This document shows, one piece after another, positions 43,165-43,303 of a stretch of DNA of 43,303 nt. The notes beneath the pieces are model-generated. The model had not been told where the DNA came from, ran no database searches, and was given only the letters and a program-made list of their open reading frames with translations. The translations under genes were made by a program, and so were the position numbers. Numbering within the stretch: position 1 is the stretch's first letter; each line of letters starts with the position of its first letter. Source of the stretch: Flavobacteriales bacterium UBA7325. GTDB lineage: Bacteria > Bacteroidota > Bacteroidia > Flavobacteriales_D > Crocinitomicaceae. The stretch spans positions 653 through 43,955 of the forward strand of contig DKPV01000004.1 in NCBI GenBank assembly GCA_002471375.1. The letters are read 5' to 3'.

Positions 43165-43303
43165 ATGAAAAGAAATTTTATGCTGGTTGCAGCAATTGTT
43201 TCAGGATTAGCAATGACTTCTTGCTCGAGTGAAGTTGAAGTAACAGACAACACTGATGAGCTAGAAGAGCTTGTTGAGGATAACACTGATGCTGATGCTG
43301 ATG
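43165..43303 (+). CDS. lipoprotein, N-terminal part (runs off the edge)
   Basis: 46 residues are visible before the window ends. MKRNFMLVAAIVSGLAMTSC gives a lipobox with Cys20. The mature part is strongly acidic (VEVTDNTDELEELVEDNTDA), with a short GATGCT tandem at the DNA level. Family not recognised; downstream sequence is not available. Confidence 0.75.
   Translation, partial: MKRNFMLVAAIVSGLAMTSCSSEVEVTDNTDELEELVEDNTDADAD

Noticed and set aside
1..43303. CRISPR arrays, restriction or defence genes, tRNA or rRNA genes
   Set aside because: No regular repeats, no signature proteins and no cloverleaf or rRNA-like sequence were recognised.

Overview
The window looks like a chromosomal segment of a member of the Bacteroidota, most likely order Flavobacteriales and perhaps close to Crocinitomicaceae; the family level is an inference. 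The evidence is: a PorW/SprE-type lipoprotein of the type IX secretion system (T9SS), two secreted proteins ending in T9SS type A sorting domains, an ATP synthase operon that lacks atpD and atpC, several matches to the Bacteroidota promoter consensus (TTG or TTTG, 19-21 bases, TAnnTTTG), A-rich rather than Shine-Dalgarno leaders, and moderately low GC.

Layout. 1-3.4 kb (minus): the 2-oxoglutarate dehydrogenase pair sucA-sucB, with sucB cut by the window edge. 3.5-4.7 kb: small unrecognised genes, one interrupted by an in-frame TGA. 4.7-8.3 kb (minus): metG and a saccharopine dehydrogenase-like enzyme. 8.4-9.2 kb: a YebC-family regulator, divergent from the previous gene across a structured intergenic region. 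9.5-18.3 kb (plus): porW/sprE, bactofilin, atpZ, a small membrane protein, then atpB-E-F-H-A-G, ending at a strong terminator. A terminator-like hairpin lies inside the operon, between atpE and atpF.

18.3-32.4 kb mixes intact genes with an unusual number of gene relics. Intact: a double OmpA-domain protein overlapping modA, modB and modC (molybdate uptake, with modC probably starting at CTG), an S9 peptidase, a T9SS-exported phospholipase C-like protein, the membrane pyrophosphatase hppA with a long cysteine-rich tail, and thioredoxin. Broken: an outer-membrane-barrel-like gene (frameshift), a DUF1573-like gene (frameshift plus stops), a DUF4139/MuiA-like gene (internal deletion and frameshift), a sterol-desaturase-like gene (5' truncation, two stops) and a di-haem cytochrome c peroxidase-like gene (5' truncation, stops, frameshift).

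32.4-43.3 kb: a GT9 glycosyltransferase, acyl-CoA thioesterase, a likely operon of phosphoglucose/phosphomannose isomerase, lipB, a serine hydrolase and a conserved small protein, a lipoprotein, the Fe-S carrier pair Mrp and NifU-C, a secreted protein of unknown role, a Mn-type superoxide dismutase, a PKD/T9SS cell-surface protein, and the start of a lipoprotein at the right edge.

Functionally the window is mainly central energy metabolism (TCA step, proton-driven ATP synthesis, pyrophosphate-driven ion pumping) plus envelope and secretion genes. I saw no CRISPR array, insertion sequence, prophage, defence island, rRNA or tRNA. The most interesting signals are the c-subunit hairpin, the cysteine-rich HppA tail, the candidate leaderless promoters and the concentration of nonsense-mutated relics.
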